A model generated the notes under the pieces. It was not told the DNA's origin, ran no database searches, and was given only the letters and a program-made list of their open reading frames with translations. From Arthrobacter sp. SX1312 (GTDB lineage Bacteria > Actinomycetota > Actinomycetes > Actinomycetales > Micrococcaceae), in NCBI RefSeq assembly GCF_002929295.1, contig NZ_PJIM01000001.1:604040-668039 (forward strand): a stretch of DNA of 64,000 nt. Direction: 5' to 3'. This document shows, piece by piece, positions 17,576-30,857 of the stretch. The position numbers and the translations under genes were made by a program. Each line of letters starts with the position of its first letter. Within the stretch, counting starts at the first letter, position 1.

Positions 17576-18283
17576 ATGACGAGAACCCGGCAAGCCGACG
17601 AGACCGCGACCGGGCTACGTAGCACACCCTCGCGCCGACGGGCGTGGCTGGTGCCCGCTGGGCTGATCCTGCTGGGCCTCATCCCCGTGCTCGCCGGCGC
17701 CGCCCGCCTCACCGAACTGACCGGCGGGGCCGAGATCACCGAGCGGAACGCGCGCTTCGTCGAGTTCCCCGTGCCCGTCGTGCTGCACATCCTGGGCGCC
17801 ACGCTGTACACCCTGCTCGGGGCCTTCCAGTTCCTGCCGTCCCTGCGGCGGGGCAGGCGGACCTGGCACCGGAGCGCCGGGCGGATCCTCTTCCCGGCAG
17901 GACTGGTGGCGGCGCTCACCGGCCTGTGGCTGGCCTGCTTCTCCGCGCTCCCGCCCAGTGACGGCCAGCTCCTCCTCGCCTTCCGGCTCCTCTTCGGCAC
18001 CGGGATGGTCCTCAGCCTCCTCCTGGGCGTCCGCGCCGTGGTCCGCGGGAACATCAGGGCCCACGGCGCGTGGATGACCCGCGCCTACGCGATCGGCCTG
18101 GGCGCGGGCACCCAGGCCCTGATCCTCATCGTCCCGGAGGTCCTCGACAGTCCGCCCGGAGTGACGCCGAGGGCCCTGCTCATGGGTGCCGGATGGACGG
18201 TCAACCTGCTCGTGGCGGAGGTCGTCATCCGCCGGCGGGACCGGCAGGCTTCCCCGCTGCGGTCATCGGAGGCAGGACGCTGA
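17576..18283 (+). CDS. DUF2306-like integral membrane protein
   Basis: 235 residues with about seven hydrophobic segments (first at about 25-45, LVPAGLILLGLIPVLAGAAR; then VVLHILGATLYTLLGAFQFL and others) and the family's conserved HRSAGRIL and GAWMTRAYAIGLGAGTQ segments. Biochemical function of DUF2306 proteins is not established. ATG chosen because AAGGGCAGGA lies upstream; a longer in-frame extension would cross the operators. Control by the divergent TetR protein is strongly suggested by the two operators. Confidence 0.85.
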   Translation: MTRTRQADETATGLRSTPSRRRAWLVPAGLILLGLIPVLAGAARLTELTGGAEITERNARFVEFPVPVVLHILGATLYTLLGAFQFLPSLRRGRRTWHRSAGRILFPAGLVAALTGLWLACFSALPPSDGQLLLAFRLLFGTGMVLSLLLGVRAVVRGNIRAHGAWMTRAYAIGLGAGTQALILIVPEVLDSPPGVTPRALLMGAGWTVNLLVAEVVIRRRDRQASPLRSSEAGR

Positions 18284-18330
18284 CCTTCCCGCCGGGCAGC
18301 GGCGGAGCTACCGTTAATGCGGAGGTCCGC

Positions 18331-18665
18331 ATGGAGGAATTCGACCAGCTGCTTGCCGATGGACGGGCGGCGTACGGGCGCGGGGACTGGCAGGCCGCCT
18401 ATCAGCAGCTGGAGCAGGCACGGCTCCGATTAAGGCGTCCAGCAACGTCCAGGACAACATCGACCTCCCCTGGGGCAGCTACCTCTACGCGATCTCCACG
18501 GTCCACTGCATGAGCGTCTCGCTCGGACTCGGCGGCGACGGGCTCGGCACCGTGTGGGGTGAGCAGCGCGCACTGGCGATGCTGGCCGAGGCCGGCTTCC
18601 GGGACGTCGAGTCGAAGGGCGTCGAGTCGGATCCGTTCAACGCGTACTTCACCGCCCGGAAGTAG
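18331..18665 (+). pseudogene. Deletion-fusion remnant: TPR/LuxR-type N-terminus joined to methyltransferase C-terminus
   Basis: The first part (ATG at 18331 with RBS GGAGG) encodes MEEFDQLLADGRAAYGRGDW..., like the N-terminal TPR segment of LuxR-type or adenylate-cyclase-like regulators, but only about 33 residues remain. From about 18429 a different frame (frame of 18432) encodes the C-terminal end of a SAM-dependent methyltransferase: KASSNVQDN, then HCMSVSLGLGGDGLGTVWGEQ and a normal end NAYFTARK at the TAG ending at 18665. The two frames differ, so no full product is made; the in-frame fusion ends near 18513. Best explained by a deletion between two neighbouring genes. Confidence 0.78.
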
Positions 18666-18677
18666 CCCAGGTCGGAT

Positions 18678-18715
18678 GATGCCGGTGGTCCGGGACATCC
18701 CGGACCACCGGCATC
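18678..18715. terminator. Strong bidirectional terminator-like hairpin
   Basis: A perfect 18-bp inverted repeat (left arm GATGCCGGTGGTCCGGGA) with a 2-base centre, between the remnant gene and the convergent priA stop. No T-run on either side, but its length and position between convergent genes fit a terminator. Confidence 0.7.
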
Positions 18716-18751
18716 GCGCGGTGAGCCCTCCGCGGCCCGGCGGGCAAGGGG

Positions 18752-20977
18752 TCAGAGCACGTCGAGTGCGTCGAGCCTGATGTGGACCGGGTCTCCCGTC
18801 CGCCTGGCGGACAGTGCCGCCCGGCGGGCCCGGAGCAGCTTCGTGATGCCGGCGGCTGCCCGGTAGGAGAAGAAGAGCAGCATCCGATGGCTGCCCTGTC
18901 CCGCCAGCGCCTCCGCAGGGGCCGGGACTCCCCGGTCGGCGCCGCGCTTCGGGCCTGCGAGGGCCCGGGCAGCCGCCACGGCGTCCCGGCGGACATCCGG
19001 CGGGACCGGCGCGGGGCCGACGACGCGCACGGCACCTTCGGTGTCCAGCCCGTCGAGGAAGTGGGTGAGGGCTTCCCTGGTCCCCGTGAGCACCGCGTAC
19101 CGGACGCCCGGTGGTAGTCCGAGTTCGTGCCGCTCGGCCAGTTCGCGGGCCGCGGCGCCCGCAGGGTCCCAGCGGACGAGGTGGCCGACGGCGACGTCGT
19201 CGTCGCCCGTGATCACCACGGTCCCGCCCGCGGTGGAGGGGCGCGCGAGGATCGCAGCGGAGAACCAGCGGCGCAATGCGTCCTCGCCGGCGCGCATCGA
19301 CTCGCGGCTGAGCAGGGCGTTGCCGTCGAGGAGGATGACGGCCGCGTACCCTCCCGCGGCCACGGGTTCCGCCCCGGGGGTGGCGACGACCACGGCGGGC
19401 ACGTCCCGGACGTCGTCGACGATGTGCTCGCCTGCCGAGGAGATGACCGGGACGCCGGGGAACGCGCGTCCCAGTTCCTCGGCCGTCCGCGTGGCGCCTG
19501 CGACGGTGGCGCGCATCCGGCCGCCGCCGCACTCCGGGCAGGTCCAGTGGTTGTCGGGGCGCCCGCACCATCGGCAGGCCGGCGGCGCGTGGCGGCTGGG
19601 CTGTGCCAGCGGCCCGGCGCAGACCGTGCAGCGTGCGGCGTGGCGGCACCGGTCGCAGGCCAGGGCCGGGGAGAAGCCCGTGCGGGCGACCTGCAGGAGG
19701 ACGGGTCCGGTCTTCAGCCCCGCCTGCGCCGCCGCCCAGGCGGCGTGGGGGATGCGGGCCTGGGCGGCGAGCGGATCCCGTTCCATCTGGTAGGCGTCGG
19801 CGGCGTGGATGACGCGGGGCGCCGCTCGGCGGACCTCGTTGCGGTCGGCCTGGATGGCGTGTGCCCAGCCGGTGTCGACGAGGCGTTGCGCCTCGGTGGT
19901 GCGGCCGAACGAGGAGAGCAGCATCGCGGCTTCCTCCTGCTCGGCGCGCAGCAGCAGGACGTCGCGGACGTGCTGGTACGGCGCGCGCTGCTCCACGTGC
20001 TGGTCGTCGCCGTCGTCCCACAGGCAGACGAGCCCGAGGTTCCGCACGGGCGCGTAGGCGGCGGACCGCGTGCCGACGGCGACGGTCGCCGACCCGTGGA
20101 GGAGGCGCAGGAAGTTTCGGTACCGCGGCGTCGCGCCGTCCTCGCCCGTCAGCCGGGCCACCGCCGACGCCCCGAGGCGGGCCACGAGTGAGGCTTCCAC
20201 GCGGGCGAGGTCCCGCTGGTCGGGGACGACCACGACCGCTCCCCTGTCCGCGGACGCGGCCGCCGCGACGGCGTCGGCGATCTCCTCGTGCCAGGCCGTG
20301 GCACCGTACCCGCCGAGACTCGTCAGGACCGCGCGGGGCGACTCCCCGGAGCGGAGGTGCTGCAGGTAGGAGAGCCCGTTCGTGTAGCGCAGGAAGCTGC
20401 CGGAGGACGGCCGTCCCACGGCGACGGGCAGCATACCCGCCGGGGCAGCGGGGTCGGAAGGGTCGGCAGCGTCGGTGGCGGATTGGGAAGGCTGCGGCGC
20501 GGTCTCCCCGGCACCGCCCGGGTCGTCGAACTCGGCCTCGACCCGCGCCATGCGCGGAGGTACGGCGGACCGCAGGACGTCGCTCACGGTCCCGACCGAG
20601 CGCGCGGCGACCGCCGTCGCCAGGGCGAGGACCTCGGGGGTGAGGACCTGCTGGGGGGAGACGACCTTCGCGAGCGGAAGGAGGGTCGCCGCCGTACTGG
20701 CCTCCTGGACCCGCTCCGCGAGGAAGCCGGCATGCTCGCGCCCGGCGAAGCGCACCTTCACCCGGACGCCGGGCTGCGCCTCGGCGTCCATGGCGGCGGG
20801 GACCGCGTAGTCGAAGAACCGGTCGAGGTGGGGAAGCTGCGCGTCGAGGATGACCCGGGCGATGGGCAGCGACGACGCCCGCTCGGGATCGGCCTGCGGC
20901 AGCCGGGCCGCGCCGAAGCCGTGCAGCAACGACAGCTGCCCGTCCGTCGCGTCGGGCACACGGGTGGTGTGCGTCAT
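18752..20977 (-). CDS. priA: Primosomal protein PriA (helicase-degenerate actinobacterial form)
   Basis: 741 residues. N-terminal DNA-binding part (ARVILDAQLPHLDRFFDYAVP), then the helicase-like core and the zinc-binding region (CDRCRHAARCTVC ... CRWCGRP ... CPECGGG). The Walker A position reads SLGGYGATAWHEE rather than a GxGKT loop, and the DEEH box is replaced by LWDDGDDQH, so ATP-driven unwinding is unlikely, as known for other actinobacterial PriA proteins. It probably acts as a structural replication-restart factor. ATG with GGAG upstream; 25 bases after metK. Confidence 0.93.
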   Translation of the reverse strand: MTHTTRVPDATDGQLSLLHGFGAARLPQADPERASSLPIARVILDAQLPHLDRFFDYAVPAAMDAEAQPGVRVKVRFAGREHAGFLAERVQEASTAATLLPLAKVVSPQQVLTPEVLALATAVAARSVGTVSDVLRSAVPPRMARVEAEFDDPGGAGETAPQPSQSATDAADPSDPAAPAGMLPVAVGRPSSGSFLRYTNGLSYLQHLRSGESPRAVLTSLGGYGATAWHEEIADAVAAAASADRGAVVVVPDQRDLARVEASLVARLGASAVARLTGEDGATPRYRNFLRLLHGSATVAVGTRSAAYAPVRNLGLVCLWDDGDDQHVEQRAPYQHVRDVLLLRAEQEEAAMLLSSFGRTTEAQRLVDTGWAHAIQADRNEVRRAAPRVIHAADAYQMERDPLAAQARIPHAAWAAAQAGLKTGPVLLQVARTGFSPALACDRCRHAARCTVCAGPLAQPSRHAPPACRWCGRPDNHWTCPECGGGRMRATVAGATRTAEELGRAFPGVPVISSAGEHIVDDVRDVPAVVVATPGAEPVAAGGYAAVILLDGNALLSRESMRAGEDALRRWFSAAILARPSTAGGTVVITGDDDVAVGHLVRWDPAGAAARELAERHELGLPPGVRYAVLTGTREALTHFLDGLDTEGAVRVVGPAPVPPDVRRDAVAAARALAGPKRGADRGVPAPAEALAGQGSHRMLLFFSYRAAAGITKLLRARRAALSARRTGDPVHIRLDALDVL

Positions 20978-21002
20978 GATGCTCCGGCCGCCCCCTCCCG
21001 TG

Positions 21003-22214
21003 TCAGGCGTTGAAGTAGCTCCTGAGCTTGTCCACGCGGTCGATGCGCTCCCAGGTGAAACCCTCGTCCTCGCGACCGAAGTGCCCGTGGGCTGCGGTGC
21101 GCTGGTAGATGGGGCGCTTCAGATCGAGGGCGTTGATGATGCCGAGCGGACGGAGGTCGAAGACCTCGCGGATCGCCGTACCGATCCTGAGCGGATCGAC
21201 GGTCTCGGTGCCGAACGTCTCCACGTAGATACCGACCGGCTGCGCCATGCCGATGGCGTAGGCGATCTGGATCTCCGCCCGGCGGGCGAGGCCGGCCGCC
21301 ACCACGTTCTTCGCGACCCAGCGCATGGCGTAGGCCGCGGAGCGGTCCACCTTCGACGGATCCTTTCCGCTGAAGGCGCCACCGCCGTGACGGGCCGTGC
21401 CGCCGTAGGTGTCGACGATGATCTTGCGGCCCGTCAGTCCGGCGTCGCCCACGGGGCCGCCGATGACGAAGGCGCCACCGGGGTTGAGGATGTGGCGGAC
21501 CGACGACGCGTCGAGGTCGGAGTCGGCCAGGACCGGGGTGACCACGTGCTCGACGAGACCGGCACGCAGTTCCTCGAGGGACACCTCGGCGGAGTGCTGG
21601 GAGGAGATGACCACGGAGTCGATCGAGACGGGGCGGTCGCCGTCGTACCCGACGGTGACCTGGGTCTTGCCGTCCGGGCGGAGGTACGGGAGGGTGCCGT
21701 CCTTGCGGACGGCGGTGAGGCGCTCGGACAACCGGTGCGCGAGCCAGATGGGGGCGGGCATGAGCACGGAGGTCTCGTCGCTCGCGTAGCCGAACATGAT
21801 GCCCTGGTCCCCCGCGCCCTGGGCGTCGTAGGGGTCGACGCCCGTGCCCTCGCGGGTCTCGAGCGACGTGAAGACGCCGGAGGCGATCTCCGCGCTCTGC
21901 TGGCCGATGGACACCGACACACCGCAGCGGGCGCCGTCGAAGCCGTTGGCCGAGGAGTCGTAGCCGATGCCGAGGATGGTCTCGCGGACGATCTGGGGGA
22001 TCTCGACGTAGGCCTCGGTGGTGACCTCCCCCGCGACGTGCACGAGCCCCGTGGTCACGAGGGTCTCCACCGCGACGCGCGAATCCGGATCCTGCTCGAG
22101 CATCCCGTCGAGGATGGCGTCGCTGATCTGGTCGCAGATCTTGTCGGGATGGCCCTCGGTCACCGATTCCGACGTGAAGAGGCGCAGGGGGGAATCGATG
22201 CTGGGAGAATTCAC
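21003..22214 (-). CDS. metK: S-adenosylmethionine synthetase
   Basis: Makes SAM from methionine and ATP; 403 residues. Conserved [18 protein letters not shown] near the N-terminus and [19 protein letters not shown] in the middle. The GTG start has no ribosome binding site but a TAGAGT hexamer 6 bases upstream, so it may have its own leaderless transcript in addition to readthrough from coaBC (46 bases upstream). No SAM riboswitch is visible. Confidence 0.97.
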   Translation of the reverse strand: MNSPSIDSPLRLFTSESVTEGHPDKICDQISDAILDGMLEQDPDSRVAVETLVTTGLVHVAGEVTTEAYVEIPQIVRETILGIGYDSSANGFDGARCGVSVSIGQQSAEIASGVFTSLETREGTGVDPYDAQGAGDQGIMFGYASDETSVLMPAPIWLAHRLSERLTAVRKDGTLPYLRPDGKTQVTVGYDGDRPVSIDSVVISSQHSAEVSLEELRAGLVEHVVTPVLADSDLDASSVRHILNPGGAFVIGGPVGDAGLTGRKIIVDTYGGTARHGGGAFSGKDPSKVDRSAAYAMRWVAKNVVAAGLARRAEIQIAYAIGMAQPVGIYVETFGTETVDPLRIGTAIREVFDLRPLGIINALDLKRPIYQRTAAHGHFGREDEGFTWERIDRVDKLRSYFNA

Positions 22215-22220
22215 GTGCTC

Positions 22221-22226
22221 ACTCTA
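22221..22226 (-). promoter_or_regulatory. -10 element for leaderless metK transcript
   Basis: TAGAGT on the minus strand, then 6 bases (GAGCAC) and the GTG at 22214. Identical hexamer and spacing to the aldo/keto reductase gene. Confidence 0.5.
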
Positions 22227-22260
22227 CTTGGTCGGAGGGACAGTCCGGCCCGTGGGGGGA

Positions 22261-23472
22261 TCAGCGGGACAGCAGGCGCGCGGCGTGGGCGATCACGGCG
22301 TCGGCGACAGCCCGCTTCGAGCCCTGCACTGCGGGTGATTCACCCCCGTCCGCGTCGAGGATGGTGACCTCGTTGGTGTCCTCGCCGAACACCCGGTCCG
22401 AGCCGACCACGTTGAGCACCAGGAAGTCGCACCCCTTCCGGGCGAGCTTCGCGCGGGCGTGCGTCAGCGGATCGGCCGAGGGGTCCCCCGTCTCGGCCGC
22501 GAAGCCGGCGATGACCAGCGGCTGCGCACCGGCGTCCCGGGCGAGCACGGCCTCGCGGAGCACGTCGGGGTTCCGGACGAGGGTGATGACCGGGTCCGTC
22601 CCGTCGTCGTTCTTCTTGATCTTGGTGGCGGTGACCTCGGCCGGACGGAAGTCCGCGACGGCGGCGGCCATGACCAGCACGTCCGTGGCGGGCAGTGCGC
22701 CCAGGACGGCGTCGCGCAGCTGGAGGGCGGACTCGACGCGCACCACGTCGCAGCCGGCGGGCGGTGCGACCTCCGCATGGGCCAGGACGAGGGTCACGTG
22801 GGCACCCTGGGCGAGGGCCGCCTCCGCCAGCGCCATGCCCTGCTTGCCCGAGGACCGGTTCCCGAGGAACCGTACCGGGTCGAGGGCCTCGCGCGTCCCG
22901 CCGGCGGAGATCGTGACACGCTTGCCCTGCAGGCTGCCGCTCCCGGAGGGTGCGGCGGCGGCCAGGGCCGCCGCGAGGATGTCCGCCGGTTCCGGGAGCC
23001 GGCCGGGGCCGGAGTCGGACCCGGTGAGGCGCCCCGACGCCGGCTCGAGGACGGTGACGCCGCGCGACCGGAGCGTGCGCACGTTCGCGCGGGTCGCCGC
23101 GTGCTGCCACATCTCGGTGTGCATCGCCGGCGCCATGACCACGGGGCCGCGCGCCATGAGGAGCGTGCCCGTCAGGAGGTCGTTCGCGAGTCCCGCAGCG
23201 GCCCGCGCCAGGACGTCGGCGGTGGCCGGCGCGACGACGACGAGGTCGGCTTCGTGCCCGAGGCGCACGTGGTTCACCTTGTCGACGTCGTCCCAGACGC
23301 TGTTGCTCACGGGGTGGCCCGAGAGCGCCTCCCAGGTGGCCGTGCCGACGAAGCGGGTGGCGGCGTCGGTGGGGACGACCGTGACGTCGTGGCCCGACTC
23401 CGTGAAAAGACGGAGGAGGGATGCGGCCTTGTAGGCTGCGATCCCTCCTCCGACACCGAGGACTACGCGCAC
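22261..23472 (-). CDS. coaBC: Phosphopantothenoylcysteine decarboxylase/synthase
   Basis: Bifunctional CoA-pathway enzyme, 403 residues. CoaC part: VVLGVGGGIAAYKAASLLRL at the N-terminus, PATADVLARAAAGLANDLL and PAMHTEMW (flavin-dependent decarboxylase). CoaB part from about residue 190: ISAGGTREALDPVRFLGNRSSGKQG and the KIKK segment of the CTP-dependent synthase. GTG start. Lies between rpoZ and metK, the common actinobacterial order. Confidence 0.96.
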   Translation of the reverse strand: MRVVLGVGGGIAAYKAASLLRLFTESGHDVTVVPTDAATRFVGTATWEALSGHPVSNSVWDDVDKVNHVRLGHEADLVVVAPATADVLARAAAGLANDLLTGTLLMARGPVVMAPAMHTEMWQHAATRANVRTLRSRGVTVLEPASGRLTGSDSGPGRLPEPADILAAALAAAAPSGSGSLQGKRVTISAGGTREALDPVRFLGNRSSGKQGMALAEAALAQGAHVTLVLAHAEVAPPAGCDVVRVESALQLRDAVLGALPATDVLVMAAAVADFRPAEVTATKIKKNDDGTDPVITLVRNPDVLREAVLARDAGAQPLVIAGFAAETGDPSADPLTHARAKLARKGCDFLVLNVVGSDRVFGEDTNEVTILDADGGESPAVQGSKRAVADAVIAHAARLLSR

Positions 23473-23500
23473 CGGCTGTCCGTGCTCGGGGCTGCCGGGA

Positions 23501-23761
23501 CTACTCGGACTGTTCCATGGGCGCGGACACCAGCATACCCTCGTTGATCTCGCGCAGGGCGATGGAGAGGGGCTTCTCGTTCAGCCGGGTGTCGACGAGG
23601 GGGCCGACGTATTCGAAGAGGCCTTCGTGGAGCTGGGAGTAGTACGCGTTGATCTGGCGGGCACGCTTGGCCCCGTAGATCACGAGGGCGTACTTCGAGT
23701 CCGAGGCCTCCAGCAGAGAATCGATCGGCGGGTTGATGATGCCTTCGGGCTGAGTTGACAC
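23501..23761 (-). CDS. rpoZ: RNA polymerase omega subunit
   Basis: 86 residues; assembly factor of RNA polymerase. Contains [20 protein letters not shown] and the C-terminal [16 protein letters not shown] of actinobacterial omega. The GTG at 23761 (VSTQPEG...) is chosen because GGAG lies 9 bases upstream; a TTG four codons earlier overlaps that ribosome binding site. Confidence 0.95.
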   Translation of the reverse strand: MSTQPEGIINPPIDSLLEASDSKYALVIYGAKRARQINAYYSQLHEGLFEYVGPLVDTRLNEKPLSIALREINEGMLVSAPMEQSE

Positions 23762-23806
23762 AGAGTTCTCCAAAAAATAAGGCGGGACCGGCCGGATCAG
23801 CGCGCT

Positions 23807-24376
23807 TCAGCGCTCCAGCGGACGCAGTCCCATCAGTGATACGAGCTCGTCTGCCGCATGCTCCACGGTGTCGTTGACGACGGTGTGGTTGAATTCCGGC
23901 TCGGCGGCAAGTTCCAGTTTAGCGGTTTCCAGCCGCTGCTGCTGTTCCTCGGCCGATTCGGTGCCGCGTCCCTCGAGCCGGCGCACCATCTCGTCCCAGC
24001 TGGGGGGCGCGAGGAACACGAAGTTGGCCTCGGGCATGGTCTCCTTCACCTGGCGTGCTCCCTGCAGGTCGATCTCCAGGAGCACGGTCCGACCCTCGTC
24101 CATCGCGGCCTGGACGGTCCGGCGCAGCGTGCCGTAGCGGTTGCGGCCGTGGACCACGGCCCACTCGAGCAGCTGCTCCTCGGCCACGAGCCGGTCGAAC
24201 TCGTCCGGGGAGACGAAGAAGTAATGCACGCCGTCGACCTCCCCCGGGCGCGGCGGGCGGGTGGTCGCCGACACCGACAGCCACACGGCGGGATAGTTGT
24301 CCCGGATGTAGGTCGAGACTGTTCCCTTGCCGACCGCCGTCGGGCCGGCCAGGACTGTCAACCGGGGCTGTGACAC
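23807..24376 (-). CDS. gmk: Guanylate kinase
   Basis: Phosphorylates GMP to GDP; 189 residues. P-loop [20 protein letters not shown]-binding [21 protein letters not shown] and YGT segment, [23 protein letters not shown] start, 10 bases after mihF. Confidence 0.97.
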   Translation of the reverse strand: MSQPRLTVLAGPTAVGKGTVSTYIRDNYPAVWLSVSATTRPPRPGEVDGVHYFFVSPDEFDRLVAEEQLLEWAVVHGRNRYGTLRRTVQAAMDEGRTVLLEIDLQGARQVKETMPEANFVFLAPPSWDEMVRRLEGRGTESAEEQQQRLETAKLELAAEPEFNHTVVNDTVEHAADELVSLMGLRPLER

Positions 24377-24386
24377 TACCGTTTCC

Positions 24387-24725
24387 TTACTTTCTGGCCG
24401 AGCCAGACTGGTGTTGTTCGAGATACGTGACGAGGGCCTTGCGCTGGTGGATCCCGAGGCCGCGCACGCGGCGGGTCCCCGCGATGCCCACCTCCGCCAT
24501 GATGGCGGCCGCGCGCACGTCGCCGACGCCGGGTAGGGCCTTGAGGAGATCGAAGACCTTCAGGCGGCCCACGGCGTCATCGCCGTCGGGATTCTCGATC
24601 ACGTCCGCCACGGAAAGCTTACCGGTCCTCAGCCGGGACTTGATGTCCGCACGGACCGCCCGCGCCGCCGTTGCCTTCTCGCGCGCCCGTGTTCGTTCGT
24701 CGTCCGTCAGTGGCTTCAGGCTCAA
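24387..24725 (-). CDS. mihF: Actinobacterial integration host factor
   Basis: 112 residues; nucleoid-associated DNA-binding protein unique to Actinobacteria. Contains the H2TH-like motif [18 protein letters not shown] followed by [17 protein letters not shown] start with GGAG 9 bases upstream. The 172 bases upstream (24726-24897), toward pyrF, hold no gene and probably the promoter for mihF-gmk-rpoZ; I see no strong consensus there. Confidence 0.93.
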   Translation of the reverse strand: MSLKPLTDDERTRAREKATAARAVRADIKSRLRTGKLSVADVIENPDGDDAVGRLKVFDLLKALPGVGDVRAAAIMAEVGIAGTRRVRGLGIHQRKALVTYLEQHQSGSARK

Positions 24726-24897
24726 GGGTGCTCCCTACGCTGGACGGCACCACGAATGGCGGCGACCGCTCGTCGTGTGGCTGGGTCAGGTGGATCGACG
24801 GACACGCCTGCGCGTCGTCCGGGGTCGGTGGGGCCCGGCAGGCCCGGTGGAACGAACCTACCGGGCGTACGCCTCCGAAATCAATGCGCCGTCGCGG

Positions 24898-25735
24898 TCA
24901 TGCGAGCCCGTCGCGCGTGCGCTCCGCCTCCGCCCGCAGCGTCGCCGCGTCGGGGCCCGCGGCGAGGATCGCACGGCTCGAGGTCGGCAGCACGAACGGC
25001 AGGGCCGCGCCGAACGCGGCCTCCAGCTCATGGCGCCCGGCGCCCTGGGCGCCGACCCCGGGGGCGAGGACGGGGCCGTTGAGGGAGGGCAGATCCAGGC
25101 CCAGCCGGTGCGCCGCGTCGCCGATGGTCGCGCCGATCACCAGTCCCACGTGTCCGGGTCCGGGGCCGGCGTTCTCGGCGGCGGCCGCATGCGCGATGGA
25201 CCGTGCCACGGACGCGGGACCGCCGGCGTGCTGCACCGAGCGCCCTTCGGAATTCGACGTCAGGGCGAGGACGAACACTCCGCGTCCCGTCGCGGCGGCG
25301 AGGTCGAGGGCGGGCCGGAGGGACTCGAACCCCAGGTACGGGTTCAGGGTGACCGCATCGGCGGCCAGCGGCCGACCCTCCCCCAGCCACGCCTCGGCGT
25401 AGGCCCGCATGGTGGAGCCGATGTCACCGCGCTTGGCGTCCGCGATGGTCAGGACACCGGCGTCCGCCGCGCGGGCCAGCAGCGCCTCGAGGACCGCGAG
25501 TCCGCGGGCACCGTGCCGTTCGTAGAGCGCGACCTGCGGCTTGAGGGCCGCGGCGACGGGACCGACGGCGTCGAGCACCGTGAGGGAGAACCGCTCGAGG
25601 CCCGCCGGGGAGTCCTCCAGCCCCCAGGCCGCCAGCAGCCCGGGGTGCGGGTCGATGCCGACGCAGAGGCTCCCCCGGGCCGCCCGGGCCGCCGCGAGCC
25701 GCTCCCCAAAGGGCGCGCGGGCGGCGGCGCCTGCC

Positions 25736-25746
<11 letters not shown>
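24898..25746 (-). CDS. pyrF: Orotidine 5'-phosphate decarboxylase (type 2)
   Basis: Final step of UMP synthesis; 282 residues. Motifs LCVGIDPHP and the catalytic D-x-K-x-x-D segment [14 protein letters not shown], then VTLNPYLG and PGVGAQGAG. The ATG at 25746 overlaps the end of carB by 11 bases. An alternative start 36 bases upstream would extend the overlap and adds only Arg/Pro residues. Confidence 0.94.
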
Positions 25747-29043
<3,297 letters not shown>

Positions 29044-29044
<1 letters not shown>

Positions 29045-30282
29045 CAGTTCTCTTCCTGGGTTGTGCCGGGGTGTGTGCTGTCGTGGCCGGGCCGGGCGCC
29101 CGGGCGGTCCTTCTGGGACCGCATCAGGTCGATGAAACGGTCGAAGAGGTACGCCGAATCGTGCGGACCGGCCGCCGCCTCGGGGTGGTACTGGACGGAG
29201 AAGGCCGGGATGTCCAGGCACGCGAGTCCCTCGACGACGTCGTCGTTCAGGCACACGTGGCTGACCTCGACGCGCCCGTAGCTGCCGGCGGGCGCCTCGA
29301 CGGGGCCGTCCAGCGGCGCGTCGACGGCGAAACCGTGGTTCTGGGAAGTGATCTCGACCTTGCCGGTACGGCGGTCCAGGACGGGCTGGTTGATCCCCCG
29401 GTGGCCGTAGCGGAGCTTGTAGGTGCCGAAGCCGAGCGCGCGGCCGAGGATCTGGTTGCCGAAGCAGATGCCGAAGAACGGCACGCGTGCATCGAGCACG
29501 CGCCGCAGGAGGTCCACCTGCGCGTCGGCCGTCGCGGGGTCGCCGGGCCCGTTGGACATGAAGACTCCGTCCGGCCGGGCGGCCATGACGTCGTCGAACG
29601 TCGCGGCGGCCGGCAGGACGACCGTGCGGACGCCGCGCTGGGCGAAGTGCCGGGGCGTCATCGTCTTGATGCCGAGGTCCAGGGCGGCGATGGTGGCCAC
29701 CGTCCCCCCGGTCCAGCCGTGGTCGGCGGGTTCGACGACGTACGCCTCGTCGATGCTGACCTCCTCGGCGAGCCGCGAGCCCGCCATGGACGGCTGCGCG
29801 AGGACCTGGTCGAGGAGGCGGTCCGCGGGCAGGGCGGCATCCGCGCCGGAGAAGATCCCGGCACGCATGGCGCCGCGCTCGCGGAGGTGCCGGGTCACGG
29901 CGCGCGTGTCGACGCCCTCGATCCCGACGATCCCCTGCTCGCGCAGCTGGTCGTCGAGGCTCTGCTCGGAGCGCCAGTTGGACGGACGGCGTGCCGCGTC
30001 GCGGATGACGTACCCGGCCACCCAGATGCGCCGCGACTCGGCGTCGTCGGCGTTCACCCCGGTGTTGCCGATGTGCGGTGCCGTCTGGACGACGAGCTGA
30101 CGGGCGTAGGACGGATCGGTGATGGTCTCCTGGTACCCGGTCATGCCGGTGGCGAAGACCGCCTCGCCGAGCGTGGTGCCCTCGGCCCCGTAGGCGCGGC
30201 CGCGGAAGGTGCGGCCGTCCTCGAGGACGAGCACTGCGGGTGCCTGTCGGTGGACCGGGGCCGTTGTTGGAGCGTGGCTCAC
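29044..30282 (-). CDS. carA: Carbamoyl-phosphate synthase small chain
   Basis: Glutaminase subunit, 412 residues. Class I amidotransferase domain with nucleophile [16 protein letters not shown] and the His/Glu pair in [15 protein letters not shown]-terminal [15 protein letters not shown]. The GTG at 30282 overlaps the stop of the preceding membrane gene (GTGA). AGGGAA lies about 6 bases upstream. Confidence 0.97.
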
Positions 30283-30857
30283 AGGTGTTCCCTGCCTTCG
30301 GGGGTCGGTGGAGTGCGGTCGGAGGTGGAGTCGGTGGTGTCGGCGCGGGTGGTGCCCGGGGGCGCTGGGCGGACCGGGACGAGAGCGGCGGTTGCGGCGA
30401 GGAGCTGGGCCTTGTGCGCGGCGTGGCGCGTGCGGAACCCGGTGTCCACGCCGAGGGTGCCGAGGCGCCAGGTGAGGATCACGAGCCCCTCCTTCTCGAC
30501 GAACTTGCCCGTCATGCCGCCCGCGAGCTGCACCGAGGTGAGGTCGCCGCGCGGGATGAAGACGGTACGGGCGCCCGTACGGGTGATCAGGATGCCGTCC
30601 TCGTGGACGGAGGCGACGGCGTTGCCGCGCAGGCCCAGCCCGTGGACCGCGATGCGGTCGAGCCAGTCCCCCGCCGTCGTCGTCGCGACGTACTGCCCCT
30701 CGGCCTCGTAGAGGACGGGTCCCAGGTCCGCGGACGGTTCCGGGGGCTCGGGGACGTCCGACTGCCGACGCAGCCGGTTGCGCCACCCGAGTCCCATGAG
30801 CGTGACGATCACGGCGATGATGCCGAGGGTCAGGGCGACCCAGCCTAGGGATTCCAT
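30279..30857 (-). CDS. Conserved membrane protein of the pyr operon
   Basis: 192 residues: one N-terminal membrane segment ([22 protein letters not shown]) and a soluble domain of about 110 residues with a PH-like pattern ([38 protein letters not shown]). A membrane protein in this slot between pyrC and carA is also found in mycobacteria (Rv1382), so it belongs to the operon; its function is unknown. Overlaps pyrC by 13 bases and carA by 4. Confidence 0.85.
   Translation of the reverse strand: MESLGWVALTLGIIAVIVTLMGLGWRNRLRRQSDVPEPPEPSADLGPVLYEAEGQYVATTTAGDWLDRIAVHGLGLRGNAVASVHEDGILITRTGARTVFIPRGDLTSVQLAGGMTGKFVEKEGLVILTWRLGTLGVDTGFRTRHAAHKAQLLAATAALVPVRPAPPGTTRADTTDSTSDRTPPTPEGREHL

Noticed and set aside
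21003-22260. SAM riboswitch upstream of metK
   Set aside because: Only 46 bases separate coaBC from metK, and the start fits a leaderless transcript; no room for a riboswitch.
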